DNA of 64,000 nucleotides, taken from assembly GCA_963580455.1 (NCBI GenBank), contig OY756963.1, forward strand, positions 19,487,555-19,551,554, in the 5' to 3' direction. The stretch comes from Euonymus europaeus (lineage: Eukaryota; Streptophyta; Magnoliopsida; Celastrales; Celastraceae). This document shows, in pieces, positions 36,459 to 47,100 of this stretch (positions within the stretch are counted from its first letter, which is position 1; the number at the start of each line of letters is the position of its first letter). The notes under the pieces are model-generated. The model was not told the DNA's origin and made no database searches. It saw nothing but the letters and a program-made list of their open reading frames with translations. A program made the translations under genes and the position numbers.

Positions 36459-38179
36459 ATGGCATCAGTTCCTCCATGCATTTTGATTTTGAAGCATGAG
36501 TCATTAAGTTCAATGATGAGAGTTGTTTATGGTATGAATTTCACGAGTTTGGTCAATTTTGTGTGTGCTAAATGAAAGTTTCTGGATTCTAAAAATTTGC
36601 ATTTTCTGGCTTATTTACCTGGACATTCTGAGTGCATGGTTGATAATGATGAAGATTTGAACAATTTATTATCTCTTGCTCGAAATTTTTCTATGGGTCA
36701 TGTTGATGTTTTGGTGAAAGGAGGTTATTTACAAGCATTAGCTTCTAATGTTGATGTTTCTCGCGGCATTGAGTCTTCTAGTTCTTTAGTTGATAGTTTC
36801 ACTGCTTATAATGATGAATTTGAGCAAGAGTCCAATTCTATATTGGCTTTTGGTAAAATAAGAGGAAGACTTTACTTACTTCTGGTTGGTCAGCGGGTAT
36901 CTGCCATGTAGGGCAGTGTTTTAGTGGTGGTGTTACTGAGTTTCGCAATGTTTTGTTGAAGTTTGGAATTGAGGTTGGTTTTGAGTATGTTTTGATAAAG
37001 AATGACAAGTCGAGGGTTACTGCTGAATGTAAATATAAGATTTCAAAAGGTTGTCAATGGCGTGTTCATGCATCGGTAGAGAAGTCAAATGGCTTCTTTT
37101 TTATTAGGTCATTCAACAATATGCATACTTGTGGTTCTGTCATTCGTACTAATAAGTACAACCGATTGGGGTCTGATATTATTGCTGGCATTATTGCTGA
37201 TCGTAATCTACTGTTCCTCTAATTCGTCCAACTGATGTTTTAAAGGAAATTAAATCGGATTATGGTTTGGATGTTAGTTACTTTACTGCATGGTATGGTG
37301 TTGAAAAAGCTAAGAGGATGAAATATGGTGAGCATAGTTCTTCCTTTGATTTGTTACAGGTTTATTTTGAGGAAGCCAATGCTTGTAATTCGGGTTCACA
37401 TTTTGAGATTGAATGTGATGCTATTAGTGGGTGTTTCAAGAGATGTTTTGTGTCATTTGGTGCGTCGATCTCAGGCTTCAACTTTTGTCGTCCTTTGTTT
37501 TTTCTTGATGAGACATTTTTGAAAGGGAGCTATAAGGGGAACCTTATTGCTGCTACAGCAAAAGACGGTGAAGAAGGTAAGGAACCATATCTTTATATTC
37601 TACAGAGAAATATACATTCTACAGAGAAATATATATATTCTGAGTTTTTTTTATTTATTTTCTTTGTTTATTTGTGTAGGGATATTTGTGGTTGCATTTG
37701 CAATTGTTTTGGCTAAGGATGAAGATAATTGGTTATGGTTTTTGAGATTATTGAAGCCACATATTGATTGCACAAGGAACTTAACTTTTATGAGTGATCG
37801 TCATTCTGGTATTCTTAATGGTGTTATAAATGTTTTTCCTTCTGCTCACCATTCTTTTTGTCTTATGCATATGAAGGGAAATTTGAAGGATAGATTGAAA
37901 GGTTATAGTAGTTCTTCTAGGGAAATGATTGTTAAGAAGTTCGACAAATGTGCTTTTGTAGCAAGTATAATTGCATTTAATGACTGTATGCAAGAACTTT
38001 CATCTGTTGGTGTTGCCAATGCTGCTAGTTTTATAGAGGATGCTCCAGCAACACATTGGGCTAATGCATATTTTACTGGCAATCGTTATGATGAGATGTA
38101 TTCAAATTTGACTGAGTCATTCAATTCTTTGATTTCTGAATATCGTTATTTTCCTATCACAAACTTGATCAAAAAATAA
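36459..38179 (+). pseudogene. MuDR-type MULE transposase pseudogene
   Basis: The order matches MuDR-family transposases. A PB1-like start MASVPPCILILKHES lies at 36459 and a frame stop follows at about 36573. The MuDR DNA-binding region reads VGQCFSGGVTEFRN...FNNMHTCGSV after a frame change near 36880, with another stop at about 37220. The DDE catalytic part reads FFLDETFLKGSY (first Asp), then across an in-frame intron 37577-37679, then FMSDRHSGI (second Asp) and FCLMHMKGNLK. The frame stops at 38179 after TESFNSL, before the expected SWIM zinc finger. At least two stops, one frame change and the C-terminal truncation indicate loss of function. The catalytic core itself is well preserved and the intron splices in phase. 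Confidence 0.85.
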
Positions 38180-38555
38180 TTGTACAGAGAAAAAAATAGC
38201 TTCTACAGAGACAAAAAACTTCTACAGAGAAAAAATGATTTGCCAGACAGCAACTTGGAAACACAAATGATGATCCATTAAAATAATTCCACGGACTTTC
38301 CGGGATGTTAGGCTCTTGACTTTCCATTAATATTTCACTGTATGAATCAATCACCTAGAAGAAGCATCGTCAACAATTAAATGAAATTTTAAGAGAAGGA
38401 AATAAACATACAGATAAAAATGCAGGATTTTATGTTCACTTACTCTGTCAGTGATTTCCTTTTCTTCAATCATGTCTATCATGTCTTTCAAAGATACATT
38501 TGACATTGGTCCTGAACCCGTCCAAACATGAGCTCTGTGAATTGAAAATAGACCA

Positions 38556-38640
38556 GATTCAACAGAGAAAAATGATTCAACAGAGAAAAAAAGATTCAAC
38601 AGAGAAAAAAATGATTCAACAGAGAAAAATGATTCAACCC
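38556..38640. repeat. Short tandem repeat GATTCAACAGAGAAAAA
   Basis: Four to five units of about 19-21 bases in a row. The core ACAGAGAAA is also scattered through the MULE at about 36361, 36380, 37600, 37620, 38184, 38205, 38224 and 38830, including within the transposase intron. Confidence 0.75.
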
Positions 38641-39676
38641 AAGCATTTTGGACCAGATTCTCAAACTAACCAAAAAAAGTGATTGAAAAAAGCAACAGTG
38701 GCCCATTTTTCTGGGTGAGAAATCAAAAGAAAATAAATAATATCAACGGTATTCAGAGACAAATTTAAAAAGAGAGAGCAAATTGATGCATATTACAAGC
38801 TTTACTTTTAACCATATTTCTCTGTTATGCACAGAGAAATAGATACAGTAGCAATCAGAAGAAACTTGTCAAATTATCGTCCATTGATGCAAGCAAAGTC
38901 TGAAAAGATGGAAGAAGATTATTCCCCAAAAACTTGTCAAGCTATGTTTACATGAAACTGAGGACAAGCAAAAGAAGAAACTTGAAGAATTGAGGAAAAA
39001 CGAAGGAAGAAACTCAAATACTGTTCACATTGTGATTACGCCAAACTATTAACTCAATTATATGCAATTCACAAGGAAAAATTTGAATAAGCAGTAATGC
39101 TAAACTAACTACCCGCACATCTAATCCACAATAATACTCAATAAATCTATTTAAGGCAACCACTGGTAGATAGGCTATGCTCCACTCTTCTTTGACTTTG
39201 AACCGATCTCTCTCTTCCTAAACTGAAATTATAGCCATTGTCCTCAAAATTAACAAGTTCAATTGTTTATCTTTGAAGAGGAGGTGATGTCAATGAAGAG
39301 GAAGATGCGATCCGACGAAGATAAATGCTCGACCATGCCAGAAAGGTAGCTAAGGAGTGAGAGCTAAAGTTGTAGCTCGTTTAGGGCTAGAGTTCGTGAG
39401 GGGGGCGATCTAATAGGCGGGAAGGGTATTTTGGGGAGTTTTGATAGTTTGTCCTTAATTCTAAATTTTAAAGTGGATTGAACCTCCTTCTAAGTATGAG
39501 TTATATTGTGGCTTGGCCATTTTAAATTTAGTTTTTAAAAAGTAGATTAAATATGAATTTTAAATTTTTGAGGAGGTGAATTTTGCCAATTTCTCAACTA
39601 TCTTTTGGTACGGAAAAGAAAAAAATTACATTGGAATTCAAAACGAGGTCGGCCAGAATTCTGAACTGAACCCCCT

Positions 39677-39684
39677 AAACCCTA
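39677..39684 (+). promoter_or_regulatory. Telo-box upstream of CLPP2
   Basis: AAACCCTA lies 52 bases before the ClpP start codon, a motif frequent near the start of plant housekeeping genes. Function inferred from position. Confidence 0.45.
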
Positions 39685-39735
39685 TCTCTCCCTTTTATCA
39701 TTTCCCAAATACTCCTTTCTCTCTTTCTTTGTGCA

Positions 39736-41982
39736 ATGATGATGAGGGGTCTCGTCTCCGGAGTCACCGGCAGAATCTCTGCTGCCCGGTACTTTTTGAG
39801 GCGGTCAATGGCCGGAACTGTTCGCCGGTACAGCCTGATTCCTATGGTGATAGAGCACTCCTCTCGAGGCGAGAGAGCCTATGATATATTCTCTAGACTG
39901 CTCAAAGAGAGGATTGTTTGCATCAATGGACCCATCGACGACGATACGGCACACGTGGTGGTAGCTCAACTTCTCTTTCTCGAGTCTGAAAACCCGTCTA
40001 AGCCCATCCACATGTACCTCAACTCCCCCGGCGGCCATGTAACTGCTGGTAATTCCTTAATCCATTCTCTTCTGTTTTTCCAGCTTTACTTTTAGTGGAC
40101 GAATTAATGAATGCGATGATCAGATGGTTGATTTGGTCGTTTCATTTTATTCCCTGTTTTAGTTAAGATAGCCGCGTAATTGTGTAATTTTAGGGTTTCT
40201 AGGGCACCTTATGTAAGGAACATACCAATTTTATGTGACCTGAGTTCAATCTGAGCACAATTGTGCATGGTGAATAAAGTTCTTAGTTCAGGCTAGTCAA
40301 TAATGATCAAAGACATGGTTTTCATTTGCTAAATATGCGTCTTATGGGTAAACAAGAGGCTGAAAACAGAGAATGGTGTTTCCCGGAGTTGCACTGTATT
40401 GGTTTATAGGTATGCAGTGGGTTGTTTCAAAATCAGTGGATTAGAGCTTGGATTTTCTGCAAATGCACCAGCAATAAGAATATTATCATTTCCACTATAC
40501 TGCTAGCTATTTTCTAGTGTGCTGGGAGAGCGAGGAACATAAGGCTCTGCTTGGCAATAATGGGGGTGGCGTTTTGGGGTGTTTTTAAAGTAGCGGTTAT
40601 GACCGATTTTTGGGTGTTTTAGAAACAACCCGATTTGGGCCCTCAATTCCTGTCAAATTGATATTACACTGGTTTTGAGGGGTTTAAAAAATCCCAAAAT
40701 CAGTGTTCTTACATGTAAACAAGCAAGAGTTTTTAAAACCCCTCATTTTTCAGTTACTTAAAAAACCTCTTATTTCCGGTCTTCCAAGCCGAGCGTAAGG
40801 GTCTTTGAAAGGCTTGACCTCTGCAGATCATTTGAGGAGATATGGTTATTTAACCTTTGTATTTAGTTTCATTGAAAACGATAAATATCAGTTTAGTTTC
40901 AGCCTAGCTTCCAGCACAAGACTGCAAGAGTACTAGCTGTTTGCATTAAACACTGGAACATAAACACTTGTTGGATGTTCTGGGCTTAATTTTTTTTCTC
41001 TTGATAATCCGCTTGCTCTGGGCTTGATTTTTCCCCCTAGATGTTCCGCTTGCTCCGGGCTTGATTTTTTTCTCAAAGGGTCTGTTTTTGATTAAGATGA
41101 TGTCCTAAGATGCAATCTGGCTGTACGTGAAGCATGCGAGGATTGTCCTGGCAATAGTGCATTGCTGAAATAAGAAGACGAGTTTTATGAATAATCTTGT
41201 TTCATTATCTCTTTATCACAGTACTATGCTTTCAACATTGTAAACCCCCACCCCCACCCAAAAAAAAACACAACTCGGATGGAATTCTGGTTGCAGATTT
41301 GTGATTGCAATGTTAGTATGTTAATGGAAGTCTATTGAGACATGTTAATATTAAAATATGGGTTTTGGAATTCAAGGGCGCCTTGGTAGAGACTCGTTCC
41401 AGTTACGTCTAATCCTGATTCAATATTGAGCATAGCTGGCATTGTGGCTGTCTGGCTCAATAGAAGTTGTTAGATGATTTCCTGAGATGCATTGAAAAAG
41501 ATCTGGCTGTAGGACAAGCAATGGTTACAATCTGATGGTTATTTTCTTATTGTCTTCATGCAGGTCTTGCTATTTATGATACAATGCAGTACATTCGATC
41601 CCCAATCAATACCATTTGTTTGGGGCAAGCTGCATCTATGGGTTCGCTCCTTTTGGCTGCTGGTGCTAAAGGTGAGCGCCGCGCCCTACCAAATGCGACA
41701 ATAATGATTCATCAGCCTTCAGGTGGGTATAGTGGGCAGGCAAAGGATATCACAATTCACACAAAGGAAATAGTTCGAATTTGGGATTCGCTGAATGCAT
41801 TGTACTCGAAGCACACAGGGCAGGCAATTGAGATTGTACAGAAGAACATGGATAGAGATTATTTTATGACCCCTGTTGAAGCAAAGGAATTTGGGATAAT
41901 CGATGAGGTGATTGATCAAAGACCGATAGCGTTGGTTACTGATGCTGTAAGCAATGAAGGCAAAGAGAAAGGCTCGAATTAG
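39736..41982 (+). CDS. CLPP2: ClpP proteolytic subunit, mitochondrial (CLPP2-like)
   Basis: Exons 39736-40048 and 41564-41982 join through a split Gly codon (GT-AG) to give 243 residues. It forms the serine-protease chamber of the mitochondrial Clp complex, fed by ClpX. The first 30 or so residues are Arg/Ser-rich without acids, as in a mitochondrial presequence. The mature part starts near [18 protein letters not shown]. The catalytic triad is Ser129 (AASMGS), His154 (MIHQPSGG) and Asp203 (MDRDYFM), with the spacing expected for ClpP. The nuclear location, presequence and extended C-terminal tail distinguish it from plastid-encoded clpP1; the nuclear plastid paralogues have other N-termini. 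Three Met codons in a row occur at the start; I use the first. Arabidopsis CLPP2 is At5g23140, next to HUA2, as here. Intact. Confidence 0.94.
40543..40795. mobile_element. Tourist/PIF-like MITE in CLPP2 intron 1
   Basis: It starts GGCTCTGCTTGG and ends CCAAGCCGAGCG; the inverse of the latter, CGCTCGGCTTGG, matches at 9 of 12. TAA is duplicated at 40540-40542 and 40796-40798, the usual PIF/Harbinger target. It is 253 bases long with no coding capacity and lies wholly within the 1.5-kb intron. Confidence 0.7.
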
Positions 41983-42685
41983 TGTCGGCAGGATGTTAGT
42001 GACAGAGCATTTTTAATTTGAAATTTTAACCTGTTTTTGATTTTCTTGAATTTTTGATATTGTAGTCTTCGTTTTCCTTTTGCAGCTCACATGAGGGTTT
42101 TGACTGTTATATAAACTTGAAGCCTTGAAGGGCATCTGGGGGGTGGTTATTAGATAATTACACCTAAAGCCCTCCACTACATCAAAAAACTCAGTTGAGA
42201 CCCTTCATTATTTTTGGTTCAAAATAAGTGCTTGTAATTTCTATTATGCACCAAGTGATCAAAAGCGACGAATTTCAAGTAGCTCAGTTAGCAAGGTATG
42301 TGATTCAAACTCCGAATTTGAATCTTGCCCTCGTACCCCTATTGAAAAAATTGATCAAAAGCTAGGTGCCTTTATAATTGTGTTGTAGAAATTCATACAT
42401 TCGAAATGTCAATAATAAATCATATTTATCTATTACTAAAATTATATAGCTTGTGTGAATGCAAATCGGGCTATATATATCGGCGAGTTCCTGTGTTTAT
42501 GTTTCTGACCTACTTGCCAAGCTGGGTTTCCTTCTCAGCGTTCGCCAATCGTCCGATCAATGGCAACTACTTCCCATACCACCATCATATCTACTTTTGC
42601 CCAATGTTCAATCTTCTCTCTTTGGTCTACTTTTCAGTCTTCTCATCATGGCCGCACAATTAGTCCACGCGTTTGCCCTCACATC
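41983..42685. other. CLPP2 3' flank, no gene seen
   Basis: The proximal part should be the CLPP2 3' UTR. No supported gene or element was recognised. Confidence 0.4.
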
Positions 42686-43458
42686 CAAGGTTTGTCAAAA
42701 TCGGGATTTTACCTACGATCGATGGAGGGTCAATAAGATCGAATTGTAAAATTATAAGATTTTACAAAATTTAAAAAATAAATATAAAATAATATATATG
42801 TAGAGATGTAGAGATATAGTATAAAAATTCAAATAAATTATGATTTTTCCATTGGATGTCCCATTAAAATTATGCATAAATGCAAAAAGGTAAATAAATA
42901 TTGGGCCCAACTAAAATTTGCTTAATACACTAGTCCATTGGGTGCTAATTTCCCCCAACCATCTAAACACAATTTATCCAAATTAGGTCTAAACCTAAAA
43001 TGTTTTTTCTTTTATCTTCTTCTTCAATCCTCTCAACCGCTCTCTCTCATACCCACAACGTCATCACCACACACTAGAGTCGTGTTTCGCTCATCCCTTT
43101 TCAAGCTTCAAGCCTCTTCTTTTTTGTCTGTCATCAATCGAAACTATTTTTAATCTTCCTCGACCCTACCACAATCTCTGTCTCAAACTCTCAATGTCAA
43201 TGTATCAATGCCGGCCACCATAGACCAGAGCCGTATTTCACTTCAATATCTACGAATTATGTGGGTTGAGAGATGTGATTTCATATTCATTTTGTAAATC
43301 AGTAAAATCGATAAAATAAGTGAAATCGTACGACCTTGTACCTAAAATCGTCCTATCTTACAAAATATACGATCTTGAACCTATTTGAATCGTTTTCTTC
43401 ATGTAACATCGTAAGATCGTGCGATCTTACGATCAAGATTGGGATCTTGACAACCATG
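42686..43458. mobile_element. Non-autonomous hAT-type element upstream of HUA2
   Basis: The left end reads CAAGGTTTGTCAAAATC and the right end, on the other strand, CATGGTTGTCAAGATC. Flanks CTCACATC (42678-42685) and CTCACACC (43459-43466) match at 7 of 8. Terminal CA and an 8-bp duplication indicate hAT. Dense CGTAAGATCG-type words fill the right end. Confidence 0.65.
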
Positions 43459-44164
43459 CTCACACCTTTAACATCACCATCGTCGATCTTTACCATCACT
43501 CTCAGCCGTGCTTTCCATTTACAATTTAGCAATGTTAGTTTCAATTTAGCGACTTTAAACTTAGTGTTTCTGTAATGAAACGTGAATTATAACGGAGAAA
43601 CGATAATTTTTTTATTCCAGAGTTAATCTCAACTGCGTCTCCTCGTTATATATAATAATAATAAATAATGATTTATAATTAAGAACATTTTAATTATGGA
43701 AATTTCATTATATTATATTTTATACTTGTAGAATGATTTTAGCTCATGAAACCATATACGCCGCATTACCGCCGACCATGCTCGTTCTCGCACCACCGGC
43801 AACGCGAATTCTCCAATTAAAATCCTAAAAATACAAATTAAACCCGGATCCAATACTTGTCCAGAGAACCCTTGACATCAAAAATCTACTCTTGCTCCGT
43901 CTCTCTCTCGACTGCCTTAATCTTTGCTTCTCCACAGTTGTTAATGCCAAACCTAGCTTCCGTTTCTTGTTTCCAAATGCCCTAGCAATCCCCTCCCCGG
44001 ACCCTACTGTCCCGGTGGTTGCGGGCTGGATTCTGGCTAGCATTCGAGGATTTTTGCGGAGGTTTGGATTTCTTTATTCGATTCGGTGCTGCCTGGTTGG
44101 GAGGGCAACGGTTCTTAAGAATTTTGGGTTTTTGGGGTTGTGTGTCTTTGTGTGATCAGCGCCT
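43459..44164 (+). promoter_or_regulatory. HUA2 promoter and leader, with a small upstream frame
   Basis: This is sequence between the hAT element and the HUA2 ATG. The CT-rich part from about 43890 (CCGTCTCTCTCTCG) is likely 5' leader. An ATG at 43944 opens a 13-codon frame ending at 43985, which would be an upstream ORF if the leader is transcribed. A longer frame across 43892-44155 begins with TTG and is not considered. Confidence 0.4.
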
Positions 44165-47100
44165 ATGGCTCCAGGGCGTAAAAAAGGAGCGAACAAGGCC
44201 AAGGGCAATAGTAAGTTAAGTTTGGGTGATCTCGTTCTCGCTAAGGTCAAAGGACACCCGTTCTGGCCGGCTAAGGTATGCTTTCCTCGTTTGTTTGTTC
44301 CATTATAGTTTTGATTTATGTAATCGGTGATGGGGTTCGGTGCCAAAGATGATTTTAGGGTAATTTGGTTACTTCCAATTTTTTTCTATTATGTAAGGAT
44401 CGTGAGTTATTGTATTAAGTAGATTGAGAGTCACTTTTCCGACTTCTGGAGCTCGCAGTATTGACTTCTGAAGAACCTGAAATTGTTTTTCTATTAAAGT
44501 TGCCTCTTTATTTTATTATTTTTGAAGTCGTTTTTCTATTAAAGTTGCCTCTTTATTTTTTTATTTTTTGAAGTCGTTTTTCTTGTATGAATCTGCCTTT
44601 GTTGATGTATTATTTGAATGCTATGGTGATATAGGGTTTCCTTTATTTGAAATCTCCTTGTAATTGTATTTGTCTAATTTTTAGCATTTTGATTAAGCTT
44701 GTTAATTGTCTTTGCCAACATTCCTCTTGCATGTCATTGCATTGCGGAATGTTTTCTTTCATTTTTATTGAATTTGTTGTTTCTTTTAGAATTTCTTTGT
44801 TTTAGATGGTACGTGATGGTTATGATCAAAAGACATTTATTTGTTAAATTAGTCATATTGAATTAGTTTAGAGATGAATGTTGAACTGTTTGATTGTTTT
44901 ATGATATTCTAGCATTGTAAATGAAAGATTGAAGGTTGATACATATTTTTTTTCTTCCAAAAAGTAAGTTATTTGCATGTGTGTGTGTGTGTATATTTGT
45001 TGCAATGGCATAATTTTTTTTATTACGTCAATAGCTGTCCCAGATGATTTCCTTGCTTTCGATTCATTTTCCCATTTTGATATATGATGTTATTCGGATG
45101 TTTCTGTATCTAAAACATTTTTGGGCTCTGAACTTTCAGATAAGCCGGCCTGAAGACTGGGATAAACTTGCTGACCCGAAGAAATATTTTGTTCAATTTT
45201 TTGGTACCGAAGAAATGTAAGTGCTTTTTTTTTTTCGAAAATTTATGAGAAGCGAGAAATTTAATTAATTTCTCTAAGGCAATATTGTTTTTCAAATCCT
45301 TTAAGTATCTTCAAGAATGGGAAAATATGGTGCATGCATGAACATATGTAGTTTAGAAGCCCTACATTTGTGAAGATTCTCCATTAAATGCGAAACCTTA
45401 TTACTTTCTTTTTGACTGGAAAATGGAAAGCACCTTATTGGTTTTCAAGAAAGAATGTTGAAATTGCTGGACTTTTTCTTTGCTGCAAGATCTATTGTAC
45501 ATTATTCTTGTTCGATTGGTAAATAATGGAATGATCACCCTACCATCAAGTGAAGCTTGTGTTAAATGGTGATTGCACATGATGGCTTGTGCTAGTTCTT
45601 GGGTTAGAGTGTCTTGTTTGGCCTTGTAGTTGAGGTTCAGTTTGGCGCACCTTTTGTGGTGCAATGTTAGAGTTATAGTTCAATAATCAATGGAGTTACT
45701 TTGACTCTGGACCTAGTTGCTCCATTTTATTGTTCTCTCTTTCTATGTGCGTTCATGTTCCGCCTCAACATTTTCATTTTTCACCCATGTTTTTTATGAA
45801 CAGCTAATTCTGAAAAGGAGTAATAAAATTATCTTAACCTGTTAACACTTGGACGCTATCCTCTTTTTTTTTTTTTTGCTTTTTGCTTTAGTGGATTGAT
45901 GCAGAAGAGTTAAATCATTGAAATAGGTATTGTTTGGTGCCATTGCAGTCTTCCATTTTCACTTTTTTGAGGAGAAAACAGGAAATTTTAAAAACCGCTT
46001 AATTTCTAAAATAGATAGTCTGTTTCCAATATACATACCCATTGTCATAAATCACAGAAAATAAGTTTCCTATTTTTTGTTATGTTTTTTTTTTTAAATT
46101 CCTTTAAAACACCTCTTCTTCATCTTGGATTAAATATCTTTGTCTGTAACCATACTGCAACAAACTTCTCTGCTGGTAAATATTATTCTTTCTTGATCCC
46201 TTCTCATATGCTTTTCTCTACGAAATCGACAAATTTTTTTGTTTGTTTGTTAATACACCCTAGTTGAAAGAAAACAATTATTTTCCTTGAATTCACTTAG
46301 ATTTTCTCCTAAAATCTCTTAGGATTTGTTTCCCGTTAACTAATTCCGATTCTGTATTTTCATCTGTGTGAAGTTTGTCGAGGATAAACCCTAGCATGAA
46401 ATAATTTTTTTGTCCTAGACTTAAATTTGTTCTTCCTATATCCCAATTCAAATTTCTGTATGTGAGTTGAGATCACGGAATGGCAACATGTCCATGATTC
46501 CAAGGACCCACAAATAAACTGTCTGGAGTTTAGTTTTCAGTATGCACAAATGTGGTTTTGATACATAGATTGTCACTAGTATAGACCACACTTTAATTTT
46601 GGGATGTGTGTGTGGTTGTTAATTGTTATCAGCCACACTTCTCCATGAAAACAATGATTTTTTCCTCTTTTTTTTGACAGATTGATGGTGTTTGAAGACA
46701 TATAGCTCAATGACTGTGGCTTTTCTTATGTTTTGTGCAATCATTGTTTGTGATGATTGACTATGAGCATTGCTGACAGATGAACAATATGATGTGCTTA
46801 AAACAAATGTAATTGTTTATGCTAAATGCTTTCCAGAATAAAAAACTATCATCCGTAATTTTGTTTTTTGAACATAAAAAAGGGCAAAACAACAGTGATA
46901 ACAAACGAACTCTTAAATATGCAAATGCGTGAAAGTATGTTATGCATTTCTTGTTCTTGAGATAGAGGTAGATGATGGTGCTTTGGGCTTTTGTAAAATA
47001 ATCATGGAATGACAATAAACCTTCATATATTATATTATATATATATATATATATGTGGTTTCCCTGTGTTTCTCCCCTTTCTCTTTTTTCTTCTTCTTCC

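Larger units (their letters stand above)
35547..39565. mobile_element. MULE-type transposon region bracketed by a 39-bp direct repeat
   Basis: The region holds a decayed MuDR-type transposase. A 39-base sequence at 35547-35585 (TTTAGTTTTTAAAAAATAG, then ATTAAATATGAATTTTAAAT) recurs in the same orientation at 39527-39565 with one mismatch. Just inside, GAATTAAGGACAA (35687-35699) has its inverse TTGTCCTTAATTC at about 39449-39461, likely part of degenerate terminal inverted repeats. The exact ends and target duplication were not resolved. A (TA)n/(GATA)n microsatellite lies at about 36066-36110. Confidence 0.6.

Noticed and set aside
43892..44155. 87-codon frame ending just before the HUA2 ATG
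   Set aside because: It begins with TTG, not ATG, and has no recognisable domain; only the small ATG frame inside the leader is kept as a possible uORF.
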